In this document: in pieces, positions 8,689-16,964 of the stretch
Numbering within the stretch: position 1 is the first letter of the stretch
Layout: the number at the start of each line of letters is the position of its first letter
Assembly: GCF_003687725.1 (NCBI RefSeq)
Contig: NZ_RDOJ01000021.1
Location: forward strand, 1 to 46,446
Origin: Faecalibacter macacae
GTDB taxonomy: Bacteria > Bacteroidota > Bacteroidia > Flavobacteriales > Weeksellaceae
Direction: 5' to 3'
Length of the DNA stretch: 46,446 nucleotides
Translations under genes and position numbers: made by a program
The notes under the pieces: generated by a model
The model's input: the letters and a program-made list of their open reading frames with translations, nothing else
Databases searched by the model: none
Told to the model about the DNA's origin: nothing

Positions 8689-8707
8689 ATTCTGTTAATT
8701 ACAGAAT
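8689..8707 (-). promoter_or_regulatory. Inverted repeat abutting the subtilase start codon
   Basis: ATTCTGT-TAATT-ACAGAAT, perfect 7-bp arms, ends one base before the ATG at 8688 on the minus strand. It could be an operator or an mRNA hairpin that limits initiation. It also lies at the end of the upstream anti-sigma gene and might slow readthrough, but it has no U-tract. Confidence 0.4.
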
Positions 8708-8733
8708 CTAAAATACTACATTAAATTGAATTT

Positions 8734-9636
8734 TTATCTATTTTTTGACGAATCAAAATTGATGTAATAATTGTAAATCAATTCTTTATTTGATTGTATT
8801 TGTGATAAAATTTCAGGTTTAATATTATTCGTGTTTGTCAATATTTTAACTTGTCCTTGATCTCTGACTAAAGTTAATTTGATACCTTCTTTTTGGAATA
8901 TTAATCGATTATTGTTTTTTCGAATGAATTCGAAACTAACTCGTGTAACTTTATCTTGAATAATGAATCGATTTCTTTGAAATGATAAAGGAGAATTTTC
9001 TTGTGGTGCAGATTTAGCGCGTAAAGCTATTGACTCTTTTGCTGCTGCATTATTATTAGCAGCAAGTAAAATTGTATCAATAGGTGCAGAAGCCATAGTT
9101 GATGACATTTTTGGCGAATCAGCTTTAACTAATAAAATCGTGTCAATTTTTGCCTCTATAGCTATAGGTTTATTTGAATTATCAGGAGCTAAATCGTTAT
9201 TTTGAGTTTCTATATTTGTATCAATCTGTTTATTTCTGACAATCAGATTCTCTTCCTTTTTATCTTTTAAAACTACTTTATTCTCGTTTTTAACAATTAT
9301 TGGTGCTTCAAAAACAATAGTCTCTAATTCTACTTCCGCTTCTTTATTCTCTATTTCTGGTGATAATATTTTCTCCACAGATTGTTTTACAATCTCTATA
9401 TTTCCTTTTCGGTTATTCATATTTTCTAAAAAGAAATAAAAATATGGTACCGCAATTAAAGCAAATACTGCAGCAGAAAACCATACACTTTGAATAAAGT
9501 TTTTAATGGGAGCCTGAGTTTTCGTCTGAAGATTACTTTCAATTTTTTGCCAAACTACTTCGCGAGGTTTATCCTGAAACAAAGTTTCTTCTGCTTCTCT
9601 TCGAAATAATTCTTCTATTGGATCTTTTTCGTTCAC
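8734..9636 (-). CDS. Putative membrane anti-sigma factor
   Basis: A 300-residue protein with an N-terminal cytoplasmic part of about 45 residues, one transmembrane segment (about 49-70, VWFSAAVFALIAVPYFYFFL), and a long Ser/Asn/Lys-rich periplasmic region with a more ordered C-terminal end (about 215-295). Its start overlaps the stop of the ECF sigma gene by 4 bases. That arrangement and topology are those of anti-sigma factors, although I see no zinc-binding anti-sigma motif (HxxxCxxC) and no FecR domain. The role is inferred from context. No recognisable enzymatic domain is present. Confidence 0.6.
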   Translation of the reverse strand: MNEKDPIEELFRREAEETLFQDKPREVVWQKIESNLQTKTQAPIKNFIQSVWFSAAVFALIAVPYFYFFLENMNNRKGNIEIVKQSVEKILSPEIENKEAEVELETIVFEAPIIVKNENKVVLKDKKEENLIVRNKQIDTNIETQNNDLAPDNSNKPIAIEAKIDTILLVKADSPKMSSTMASAPIDTILLAANNNAAAKESIALRAKSAPQENSPLSFQRNRFIIQDKVTRVSFEFIRKNNNRLIFQKEGIKLTLVRDQGQVKILTNTNNIKPEILSQIQSNKELIYNYYINFDSSKNR

Positions 9637-10169
9637 AACAAATTCGCTTTTAAGTTTGGATATTTTTCTAATAAATCTTTCAATTTTGATTTTGCTAAAT
9701 TTAATTGAGATTTCGAAGTTCCTTCTGAAATACCTAATTGTTCAGCAATCTCTTTATGTTTAAAACCTTCTATTACATAAAGGATAAAAACAACCTTACA
9801 ACCTTCTGGCAACAAATCGAGTAGTTTAAGTGCACTTCCGTCTGATTGATTCGGATTAATATCTGATGCTACATCTTTAGGATGATCATCAATATTTAAA
9901 AAAATAGCCTTTTTTTTACGGAGTTCCATCAAACATTCATTCACAATAATTCTGTGCATCCAACTTTCAAAGTTTCCTTCATTTGTGTAAGAATTAATAT
10001 TCTGAAATATTTTCAAAAACCCTTTTACCAAAGCATCTTCAGCTTCATGTATATTCACAAAATATCGTTTACAAACCGCAAAAAAGCGCGAGTCGTATTT
10101 TTCGTAAAGCAAACGCTGTGCTTTCGAATCGTTTTTCTTACATGCCTGAATAATCTGGTTTAAGTCCAA
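9633..10169 (-). CDS. ECF-type RNA polymerase sigma-70 factor
   Basis: A 178-residue sigma factor with region 2 (about residues 20-90, including HEAEDALVKGFLKIFQNI and FESWMHRIIVNECLMELRKK) and region 4 (about 115-170), with the helix-turn-helix HKEIAEQLGISEGTSKSQL. Region 3 is absent, as in the ECF class. It directs transcription of a stress or envelope regulon that cannot be named from the sequence. It is translationally coupled to the downstream membrane protein, which probably holds it inactive. The T9SS subtilase follows next on the same strand and might be part of the same transcript. Confidence 0.92.
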   Translation of the reverse strand: MDLNQIIQACKKNDSKAQRLLYEKYDSRFFAVCKRYFVNIHEAEDALVKGFLKIFQNINSYTNEGNFESWMHRIIVNECLMELRKKKAIFLNIDDHPKDVASDINPNQSDGSALKLLDLLPEGCKVVFILYVIEGFKHKEIAEQLGISEGTSKSQLNLAKSKLKDLLEKYPNLKANLL

Positions 10170-10260
10170 GGTCTATTCTTTATACTCTATAATATGCTAA
10201 TTTAACTGAAAAGGTTGGGTGTGAAGGTCATAAATTTCGTTAAAATTTAAAAATTTGTAT

Positions 10261-10292
10261 AAAAAAAAGCCATCAAACTTAATTGATGGCTT
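10261..10292 (-). terminator. Terminator of the CotH-type gene
   Basis: Minus-strand 10-bp perfect stem (10283-10292 with 10267-10276, 6-base loop) followed by at least eight Ts, 25 bases past the stop codon at 10317. Confidence 0.92.
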
Positions 10293-10316
10293 AAAATATT
10301 ATTTAAAATTGGAAAA

Positions 10317-12542
10317 TTATTTCTTGATGAATTTCTTTACAACTCTTTTATTATCTTGTTTTAATTCGATTAAATAAACACCTTTATTTAAATGACTAAC
10401 ATTTAGTTTTTGATCTTTATTAATTCCTGATTCAACATTTTGTCCTAAAATAGTAGAAATTGTATAAGTAATTTCTGATTTAGATGCTGAAGCAATATTT
10501 AAAACATCAGAAGTTGGGTTAGGATAAACTAAGAAATCTACTTTGTTTACGTCTCCAATTGATAAATCTCGTTGGAAAACAGCAATAACATTTGTATTCT
10601 CTTCAGGATTAATTGTAATTTCTGATTCTGTAGAGTCTACATCACCAGTCCAATGTGAAAAAGTATAACCAGGTAAGGCAATTGCTTGTAATTTTACAGG
10701 AACTCCTTTAAAATAATCTCCTGACCAAGTTGAATAATCACCATCAATACCAACTGTAGAGTTATTGATTTCAATTGTATTAACCTTTACAAATCCTTCT
10801 TCTACGTTAGCTACATTTGTAGTTAACTCATATGTACCTTCTAAATTAAAGAATTCTGTAATATGAATACGTTGAAAATAAGGTCTTTCATTAGCAAATT
10901 CTCTTATTCTTTCAACATTATCTTCCCATTTTTCTAATGAAGGGATTAAATTCCATCGCTCAATGTGTTGTGGCATTTCCTCACTAATCTTACCTTGTGT
11001 AGAGTTAATTAAACTAACAACTCTCTCTGGTTTATAAGTCGTATTAATTAAATCCGCAAAACGATTAATAAAATTCTGTTTAAAAATTTCGTTTTGTAAT
11101 ATACTTGAGAAGAATACATTATTAAACTCATTTCCAAAAATACTATTATACATTGCATGTTCTAATGCATTAAATGATGATGAATAAGGTAAAAAACTCA
11201 AATCTAAATCTTTAAATAAAAATCTGAATCTTCCATCGTGTCCATAAGGAGCTTCGGGAGTATAATTTACTCGTTTTCTAAAGTAATTATAGTTATTTTG
11301 AGGCCAATCTATATTTGCTGCATAAATTTCCGCAATAGAATAATCTATGAAATTAACTTCATCAAAATAAGTTATTGCTTGTTGATAATTATCATCAATA
11401 GATAAGTCATTTAATGAAAAATATGTCATCATCTCATTATAAAAATTAGCATCTCCTAAATCTACAATTCCATCATTTTCTAAATAATCAATTTCTTCTT
11501 CATTTAAATTATAAATTGTTTCAAAATATTTTTCATCAAATCTTTCACGAAGATTAAAAATCCCATAATACTCTCCATTAATGAATGTAGATACTGGTTG
11601 ATAATTTTGTGTGTCGAAATTTAAATGTTCATTTAATTTATGAACAAAAGCATCTTTAAATAAAGTAGATTCAGTATCTTGACCTGAATTTCTTAAAATT
11701 AACCTTTTAAAAATATCATTTTCATAATTCTCAAAAAAGTTATGTGAAAAAGTATTTTTACCATAATCATTTTTTGCATAAATACGAAAAGGTCTATTAC
11801 TTAAATATCTTGTACCATTTCCATTATTTCTTAATCCTGCATCTTGATTAATTTTAACCTCATTATTTTCAATATATATAAAATTAATTCGAATCTCTGA
11901 ATCTGATCCACTCGCCCAATAATTTGCAGAACTATAAGAATTTGGTATTTCATTTGGGTATAAAACTCTCCAATTATCAAAATCTTTACCTGCTGTAAAT
12001 AATCCTTTTTCATAACCAAATAATTTCTCATCATCTGTCGATAAATTTATAATAGGTAATGTTGAAGTTTGACTATTTACAAAATATACATGTGTAGTTG
12101 TCGTTGAACTTTCATTTTCAAGATATGCTTTTGCACGAACAACAAAAGATTTATCAATCGGTTCTGAAGGAAAATACTGTTCATATTGAAAAGAAGTTGA
12201 AATATTCGCAATTTTATTCGGTTCAGAACTTCTATTGTAAACTAATATTGGAGATGCGAAATTGTACGAGATTAAAGAATTTTCATAAAATTCAAAAGGT
12301 ACCTGACCTGGTAATTCAGGATATTGTTTTTTATACTGATAAGTTCGTCCTTCTAAATTATTGATATCTGGCTCCGATCCATCTAACGTGTAAATAATAG
12401 TAGCATTTGGATCATCATGAGTAAGTGTTAGGTTAAATTCATCTTCATAAAATCCACTTTCGTGAGAAAAATTTGGAGTTTGAAGAGATTGACCAAACAA
12501 TGGAGTTATAAAAATTAAAGGTAAAAAATAGAGTTGTTTCAT
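10317..12542 (-). CDS. Secreted CotH kinase-family protein with T9SS sorting domain
   Basis: A 741-residue exported protein. After the signal peptide (1-17), residues ~28-60 resemble the chitobiase/hexosaminidase C-terminal type domain (NATIIYTLDGSEPD). The central part (~210-545) looks like the CotH kinase fold seen in spore-coat protein CotH, with KDAFVHKLNEHL, the NGEYYGIFNLRERFDEKYF motif at about 322-340 and FLFKDLDLSF at about 441-450. A beta-rich InlB-type repeat (GYTFSHWTGDVDSTESEI) precedes the T9SS sorting domain (FLVYPNPTSDVLNIAS to the C-terminus). Protein kinase activity is known for bacterial CotH, but substrate and activity here are unknown. The gene is monocistronic, with its own terminator. 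Confidence 0.85.
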   Translation of the reverse strand: MKQLYFLPLIFITPLFGQSLQTPNFSHESGFYEDEFNLTLTHDDPNATIIYTLDGSEPDINNLEGRTYQYKKQYPELPGQVPFEFYENSLISYNFASPILVYNRSSEPNKIANISTSFQYEQYFPSEPIDKSFVVRAKAYLENESSTTTTHVYFVNSQTSTLPIINLSTDDEKLFGYEKGLFTAGKDFDNWRVLYPNEIPNSYSSANYWASGSDSEIRINFIYIENNEVKINQDAGLRNNGNGTRYLSNRPFRIYAKNDYGKNTFSHNFFENYENDIFKRLILRNSGQDTESTLFKDAFVHKLNEHLNFDTQNYQPVSTFINGEYYGIFNLRERFDEKYFETIYNLNEEEIDYLENDGIVDLGDANFYNEMMTYFSLNDLSIDDNYQQAITYFDEVNFIDYSIAEIYAANIDWPQNNYNYFRKRVNYTPEAPYGHDGRFRFLFKDLDLSFLPYSSSFNALEHAMYNSIFGNEFNNVFFSSILQNEIFKQNFINRFADLINTTYKPERVVSLINSTQGKISEEMPQHIERWNLIPSLEKWEDNVERIREFANERPYFQRIHITEFFNLEGTYELTTNVANVEEGFVKVNTIEINNSTVGIDGDYSTWSGDYFKGVPVKLQAIALPGYTFSHWTGDVDSTESEITINPEENTNVIAVFQRDLSIGDVNKVDFLVYPNPTSDVLNIASASKSEITYTISTILGQNVESGINKDQKLNVSHLNKGVYLIELKQDNKRVVKKFIKK

Positions 12543-12582
12543 GTAAAATAGTTTAATATTTTGACTAAAATAACTCCAAAAA

Positions 12583-12620
12583 TAAAAAAAATAGCTAACA
12601 ATGAGATATGTCAGCTATTT
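12583..12620 (-). terminator. Terminator of asd
   Basis: Minus-strand stem 12613-12620 with 12589-12596 (8 bp, 16-base loop) followed by a T-run (12583-12590), 28 bases beyond the asd stop. Confidence 0.75.
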
Positions 12621-12647
12621 TAACATTTTTATATTATTGTATTTATA

Positions 12648-13643
12648 CTATCCTACCAATTTATTTGCTACTAAATATTCAGCAATTTGTACGGCATTAG
12701 TAGCAGCACCTTTACGTAAGTTATCAGCAACAATCCAACAATTTAAGGCGTTTGGTTGAGATAAATCACGACGAATACGACCTACAAAGACATCATCTTT
12801 ACCTTCTGAATAAAATGCCATAGGATACGTATTAGTATCTGGATTATCTTGTAATGTAACACCTTCTTGCTCTGCTAAAAGTTTACGAACATCAGCTAAT
12901 TCAAAATCATTATCAAATTCAATATTTACTGACTCAGAATGTCCACCTTGTACAGGAACACGAACTGCAGTAGCTGTAATATTCATTTCATCTACTCGCA
13001 TAATTTTGCGTGGTTCTTTTGTCAATTTTAATTCTTCTTTTGTATATCCAGTTTCTTCATCAAAAACATCACAATGTGGTAATGCATTTTTAAAGATTTG
13101 ATAAGGATAAACTTTAGCAACATCACGACCTTCAATTTCTCCGTTTAATTGCTCAACAGCATCTTTCCCAGTTCCTGTAACCGATTGATAAGTAGAAACA
13201 ACCACACGTTTTACACCATATTTTTTATGTAATGGATTTAATACCATTACTAATTGGATTGTTGAACAGTTAGGATTTGCAATAATTTTATCTTCTGTTG
13301 TTAAAATATCAGCATTAATTTCTGGAACAACCAAAGGAATATTTGGCTCCATTCTCCATGCTGACGAATTATCAATAACAGTAGTTCCTACTTCCGCAAA
13401 CTTCGGCGCCCACTGTTTGGAAGTTTCTCCACCTGCTGAAAAAATTGCGATATCTGCACGCATGTTCACAGCATCTTGCATTGATACAATCTTGTATTCT
13501 TCACCTTTATAAACAATAGTTTTACCTATTGATCTTTCTGATGCTACTGGGATAATTTCAGTGATTGGAAAATTTCTTTCTTCCAAAACTTGGAGCATAA
13601 CTCTGCCGACCATTCCGGTAGCGCCTACGACTGCTATTCTCAT
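12648..13643 (-). CDS. asd: Aspartate-semialdehyde dehydrogenase
   Basis: NADPH-dependent reductive dephosphorylation of aspartyl phosphate to aspartate semialdehyde, the branch point to lysine/diaminopimelate, threonine and methionine. The length (331) is normal. It has an N-terminal Rossmann motif GATGMVG (7-13), the catalytic Cys126 in NPNCSTIQ, and the acid/base His235 in VQGGHSESV. It stands alone, with a TAATTTTG -7 element at 13680-13687 and its own terminator. The ATG at 13643 directly precedes the Rossmann strand, so the start is secure. Confidence 0.97.
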   Translation of the reverse strand: MRIAVVGATGMVGRVMLQVLEERNFPITEIIPVASERSIGKTIVYKGEEYKIVSMQDAVNMRADIAIFSAGGETSKQWAPKFAEVGTTVIDNSSAWRMEPNIPLVVPEINADILTTEDKIIANPNCSTIQLVMVLNPLHKKYGVKRVVVSTYQSVTGTGKDAVEQLNGEIEGRDVAKVYPYQIFKNALPHCDVFDEETGYTKEELKLTKEPRKIMRVDEMNITATAVRVPVQGGHSESVNIEFDNDFELADVRKLLAEQEGVTLQDNPDTNTYPMAFYSEGKDDVFVGRIRRDLSQPNALNCWIVADNLRKGAATNAVQIAEYLVANKLVG

Positions 13644-13679
13644 TCGTTTATTAATTATGAATTATTAAAATTTGAACTG

Positions 13680-13687
13680 CAAAATTA
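13680..13687 (-). promoter_or_regulatory. asd promoter -7 element
   Basis: Minus-strand TAATTTTG (consensus TAnnTTTG), 37 bases upstream of the asd ATG. No clear -33 element. Confidence 0.5.
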
Positions 13688-13833
13688 AACAATTATTGAA
13701 GATAAATCCTTTTATAATACCGATTTATATGGTATTGATAAAATGTTTGATGTTAATTCACTGAATCTATAAAAAGTTTGAATTATTATTCTAAAAAGTA
13801 GTTTTTATTAGAATTTTATAATTTGATAAAAAT

Positions 13834-13860
13834 AAAAAAGTGGAGCATTTTGCTCCACTT
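13834..13860 (-). terminator. Terminator of the 13897-14865 gene
   Basis: Perfect 10-bp stem (13851-13860 with 13838-13847, 3-base loop) followed on the minus strand by six Ts. Confidence 0.92.
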
Positions 13861-13896
13861 TTAATATAATAAATCTTAAATTTTTCTTAGAATGTA

Positions 13897-14865
13897 TTAT
13901 TTTTTGATGAATTTTTGGATACGAGTAACTCCTTTATCATCTTTAACTCTTAAGAAGTAAACTCCTTGAGCTAATTTAGAAACGTTAACTTTTCCTGATC
14001 TTAAAGATTGAGAAGAAACTACACGTCCTGTAACATCAGTAATTTCTACCCCAACAACATTAGCACCATCAACAGAAACGTTTAATTCTGATGTTGCAGG
14101 ATTTGGATAAGCTTTTAAAGCTGCTCCTCCTAACTCTACAGTTCCTAAATTTTCAACAGTCCCTGTAACCTTCATTTGGAATGTTCCTACATTACTAAAC
14201 AAAGGTTTTGGATTTATCCAATTTCCTGAATCATCGATAGAACATGTAGCATATGGTCCACCAAAATATGCTGGATGAGTTTCTGTAGCTTCTACATTTT
14301 GCCATGGAATAAATGAATTAGCCCAGTTATTATCAGAACCAGAAATAATCATTACTAATGATGTAGCAAATTTAGTCCCTGCTGGAATTTCAACAGTATC
14401 ATACATTTCTACTTGAACCCATTGCGCTGCTTGATTAGTTGATGAAGTATAACTACCGTAAGCTGGTAATTCTTCAAAATCAGCACCTGCTAAAGTATCT
14501 CCTCCAAAGTTAGAACCTGTATACTTGTATAAATAACCTTCAACTGAAGCACCCGCTTGAGGTCTACCTGAAACATCAATATGTGTTGGAGTAAATGCTT
14601 CATTTAATCCAAATTCAGCTTGTAAATCATAAACACGACTTAATTGAACTGGTAAAGTTAAAGAAGAACAAGATAATACACCTGTACTTGCTGCTAAATC
14701 ATCAGTAGATATTTGGCTGTAAGTAACCGTTTCTGCTGTTGCTCCATTAGAATTAATTGGTTGTATAACTTCAGAAACCAAAGTTTCATTTGTATTGATT
14801 AATTGTGTTTGTGCAAAAGTTGCTGAAAAAGCCGCAACTGATAATAAAGTAAAAATTTTCTTCAT
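13897..14865 (-). CDS. Secreted protein of unknown function with T9SS sorting domain
   Basis: A 322-residue protein with a signal peptide (MKKIFTLLSVAAFSATFAQ), a beta-rich middle of unrecognised family and a C-terminal T9SS type A sorting domain (about 248-322: ALKAYPNPATSELNVSVDGA, a VVGVEITDVTGRVV strand, GVYFLRVKD and a basic QKFIKK end). Two cysteines, in SCSSLTL (~residue 65) and YATCSID, might pair. The middle region has a jelly-roll look (alternating polar beta segments, many Trp and Tyr) that could suggest a carbohydrate- or protein-binding module, but I cannot name a family. It is monocistronic, with a strong terminator. Confidence 0.85.
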   Translation of the reverse strand: MKKIFTLLSVAAFSATFAQTQLINTNETLVSEVIQPINSNGATAETVTYSQISTDDLAASTGVLSCSSLTLPVQLSRVYDLQAEFGLNEAFTPTHIDVSGRPQAGASVEGYLYKYTGSNFGGDTLAGADFEELPAYGSYTSSTNQAAQWVQVEMYDTVEIPAGTKFATSLVMIISGSDNNWANSFIPWQNVEATETHPAYFGGPYATCSIDDSGNWINPKPLFSNVGTFQMKVTGTVENLGTVELGGAALKAYPNPATSELNVSVDGANVVGVEITDVTGRVVSSQSLRSGKVNVSKLAQGVYFLRVKDDKGVTRIQKFIKK

Positions 14866-15047
14866 AAATAATGTTTTTAGTGTTTATCCATTTAATGTTA
14901 ACACTAAGTTACAATTATTTTTTTAATAACAAAATATTATAAAAATTTAACATAAATCAATTGAAAACTTTATTTGTTAAGTTATTAGCATAAATTTATT
15001 AATATATTAAAAACAGCCAAAAACACATTTCGAAAATTAGCTTGAAT

Positions 15048-15074
15048 AAAAAAGCGATTCCTTTCAGAATCGCT
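15048..15074 (-). terminator. Terminator of the bacilliredoxin gene
   Basis: 8-bp perfect stem (15067-15074 with 15053-15060, 6-base loop) followed on the minus strand by six Ts, 24 bases beyond the stop. Confidence 0.9.
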
Positions 15075-15097
15075 CTATAATTATATTTTCTTAAAAA

Positions 15098-15508
15098 TTA
15101 AGCAAACTCGTTGTATGCTTGTTTTAAGTTTTCAGCAATCATTGCTGCAGAGTGACCTTCGATGTGGTGACGCTCTAACATATGAACTAATTCTCCGTCT
15201 TTAAATAAAGCTACTGCTGGAGAACTTGGTGGGAATGGTGCAAAAAACTCACGTGCTTTTGCTACTGCATCTTTATCAAAGCCTGCGAAAACTGTAGTCA
15301 AGTTTGTTGGTACTTTATCATTATCTAAAGATAATACTACACCTGGTCTTGCAGCTCCTGCAGCACAACCACAAACACTGTTTACAACTACTAAAGTTGT
15401 TCCTGATTTTGCAATTGCAGCTTCAACTTGTTCTGGAGTTGTTAAATCTTCGAAACCGTTAGAAGTTAATTGCTCCTTCATCGGCATAACTATTTCTGCT
15501 GGATACAT
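15098..15508 (-). CDS. BrxA/BrxB family bacilliredoxin
   Basis: A 136-residue protein of the YphP/YqiW family, with the unusual CGC active site (Cys46-Gly-Cys48 in SVCGCAAGAARPG) in a thioredoxin-like fold. In Bacillus these proteins remove bacillithiol from S-bacillithiolated proteins. Bacillithiol synthesis genes occur in some Bacteroidota, so the same role is plausible here. The characteristic FPPSSPAVALFKDGELVHMLERHHIEG region supports the family. It has its own promoter, divergent from rnpA, and its own terminator. Confidence 0.92.
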   Translation of the reverse strand: MYPAEIVMPMKEQLTSNGFEDLTTPEQVEAAIAKSGTTLVVVNSVCGCAAGAARPGVVLSLDNDKVPTNLTTVFAGFDKDAVAKAREFFAPFPPSSPAVALFKDGELVHMLERHHIEGHSAAMIAENLKQAYNEFA

Positions 15509-15543
15509 ATTTGTAAATTTTTATATTTAATTTTATTAAAAGT

Positions 15544-15551
15544 CAAAGTTA
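15544..15551 (-). promoter_or_regulatory. Bacilliredoxin promoter -7 element
   Basis: Minus-strand TAACTTTG, 36 bases upstream of the ATG at 15508. The divergent rnpA -7 element begins only 27 bases away, so the upstream promoter regions overlap. Confidence 0.55.
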
Positions 15552-15578
15552 CATATAATCTAAAACTTTTAGAATACT

Positions 15579-15586
15579 TACCTTTG
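15579..15586 (+). promoter_or_regulatory. rnpA promoter -7 element
   Basis: Plus-strand TACCTTTG, 31 bases upstream of the rnpA ATG, back to back with the bacilliredoxin promoter. Confidence 0.6.
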
Positions 15587-15617
15587 AATTCTCAAATTTA
15601 CGAAGAAGTTTATACAC

Positions 15618-15998
15618 ATGAAATTGACATTTGGTAAGAACGAAAAATTAAAAAGTAAGAAAGCAATAGAAAATTTGTTTTCGGAAGGTCAGTCTTATGT
15701 GTCACATCCAATCCGAATTGTTTACACAACTAAAGAAAAAAAGGATTACGATGTTAGAGTTGGTGTTAGTGTTGCCAAAAAACGTTTTAAACATGCTGTA
15801 GATCGAAATTTATTAAAACGTAGAATTCGTGAAGCATATCGTTTAAACAAATCTTTAATTGAAACACCAGACAACTCTATTGATGCTTTATTTATCTATA
15901 CATCATCTAAGATTAAAGATTTTGATGCAATCAATAAATCGATGCAAGAAGTATTACAGAAATTAAATTCTAAAATCAATAAAAAAGAGCAACAATAA
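15618..15998 (+). CDS. rnpA: Ribonuclease P protein component
   Basis: The small basic protein cofactor of RNase P, which helps the catalytic RNA mature tRNA 5' ends. The 126 residues include the family start (LTFGKNEKLKSKKAIENLF), VGVSVAKKRFKHAVDRN and the RNR signature RNLLKRRIREAYRLNK (about 67-82). The usual neighbours rpmH, yidC and dnaA are absent. It is the only plus-strand gene between 7.1 and 20 kb. Its stop codon lies at the top of the terminator stem-loop. Confidence 0.96.
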   Translation: MKLTFGKNEKLKSKKAIENLFSEGQSYVSHPIRIVYTTKEKKDYDVRVGVSVAKKRFKHAVDRNLLKRRIREAYRLNKSLIETPDNSIDALFIYTSSKIKDFDAINKSMQEVLQKLNSKINKKEQQ

Positions 15999-16016
15999 TT
16001 TGTTGCTCTTTTTTTA
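15982..16016. terminator. Bidirectional terminator shared by rnpA and the 16034 gene
   Basis: Perfect 10-bp stem (15987-15996 with 16001-16010), loop TAAT, A-run on the left and T-run on the right. The rnpA stop codon TAA (15996-15998) is part of the stem top and loop, so translating ribosomes would cover the hairpin. The convergent gene stops at 16034 and probably uses it too. Confidence 0.9.
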
Positions 16017-16033
16017 TGTCGATTGATTAAATC

Positions 16034-16240
16034 TTACGCTACTTTATTTACGTTTTTCTGTAGTTTAAAGAAACTGAAGAAAACGAAAGCTAAAATTAAA
16101 CCACAAACAGAAGCACCTAAACCAACAATCATTGGAAAATTTTCTTCTGCTAAAAATCCTGCTTGGTAATCCATCATGTATAGGTTATAACCCAAAGCTC
16201 CAACTAAAACAGCAGTGATAATATAAATATATGTTTTCAT
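16034..16240 (-). CDS. Small membrane protein, unknown function
   Basis: A 68-residue protein with two predicted transmembrane helices (about 4-22, YIYIITAVLVGALGYNLYM, and 38-58, IVGLGASVCGLILAFVFFSF) joined by a short loop, ending in a basic tail. It lies 12 bases after marC on the same strand and before a good bidirectional terminator, so it is probably the second gene of a marC operon. I cannot name the family. Confidence 0.75.
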   Translation of the reverse strand: MKTYIYIITAVLVGALGYNLYMMDYQAGFLAEENFPMIVGLGASVCGLILAFVFFSFFKLQKNVNKVA

Positions 16241-16252
16241 TTTAAATGACTT

Positions 16253-16855
16253 TTACAAATTAATTTCTTGCATAAACAAGGCTCCGATATTCGAAGTAAA
16301 AAGCTTGATTGCAATTGATAACAAAATTACACCAAAAACTTTCTTTAAAACTGATAAAACACCAGGTCCCATCCATTTTTCTAACTTTCCTGCAAATTTT
16401 AACACTAAATAAACAATTAACATATTTAAGATAATTGCTACTACGATATTAATATCAGCATATTGCGATCGTAAAGATAGTACTGTTGTTAACGATCCAG
16501 CTCCGGCTACTAAAGGAAAGGCAATAGGTACAATAGATGCAGAATTAGCTTCGACACCTTTTTGAATCTCGATTCCTAAAATCATTTCTAAAGCGATGAT
16601 AAAGATAACAAATGCTCCGGCTACTGCGAAAGATTGTACATCTACACCGACAAGATTTAAGATTTTAGTTCCGAAAAATAGAAACGAAATCATTAAAATT
16701 CCGGCTGCTAAAGATGCTTTTTCTGACTGAATATGACCTACTTTACTTCTGATTCCCACAATGATAGGAATACTTCCAAGGATATCAATTACGGCAAAAA
16801 GAACCGCAAAAGTTGTCCCAATTTCATTAATGTTTAATTTAGAGAAAAAATCCAT
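16253..16855 (-). CDS. MarC family integral membrane protein
   Basis: A 200-residue protein of the MarC/UPF0056 family, with about six transmembrane segments, and the conserved features near the start (GTTFAVLFAVIDILGSIPII, residues ~12-31) and the middle (PIAFPLVAGAGSLTTVLSL). MarC proteins were once linked to multiple antibiotic resistance, but their substrate and function remain unsettled. Promoter element TAACTTTG at 16886-16893. Confidence 0.9.
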   Translation of the reverse strand: MDFFSKLNINEIGTTFAVLFAVIDILGSIPIIVGIRSKVGHIQSEKASLAAGILMISFLFFGTKILNLVGVDVQSFAVAGAFVIFIIALEMILGIEIQKGVEANSASIVPIAFPLVAGAGSLTTVLSLRSQYADINIVVAIILNMLIVYLVLKFAGKLEKWMGPGVLSVLKKVFGVILLSIAIKLFTSNIGALFMQEINL

Positions 16856-16885
16856 TGATTGGTTGATATATAAATTTTAACGTTG

Positions 16886-16893
16886 CAAAGTTA
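16886..16893 (-). promoter_or_regulatory. marC-family gene promoter -7 element
   Basis: Minus-strand TAACTTTG (consensus TAnnTTTG), 31 bases upstream of the ATG at 16855. Confidence 0.5.
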
Positions 16894-16964
16894 GAGCAAA
16901 TCAGCAGAGTATACAATTTTATTTAACAACCAACTAATTAAGAATCAAAACCTAAGTTTTATTT

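Noticed and set aside
15618-15998. Origin near rnpA, as in many bacteria
   Set aside because: No rpmH, dnaA or gidA/trmE neighbours, no strand switch and no DnaA-type boxes around rnpA.
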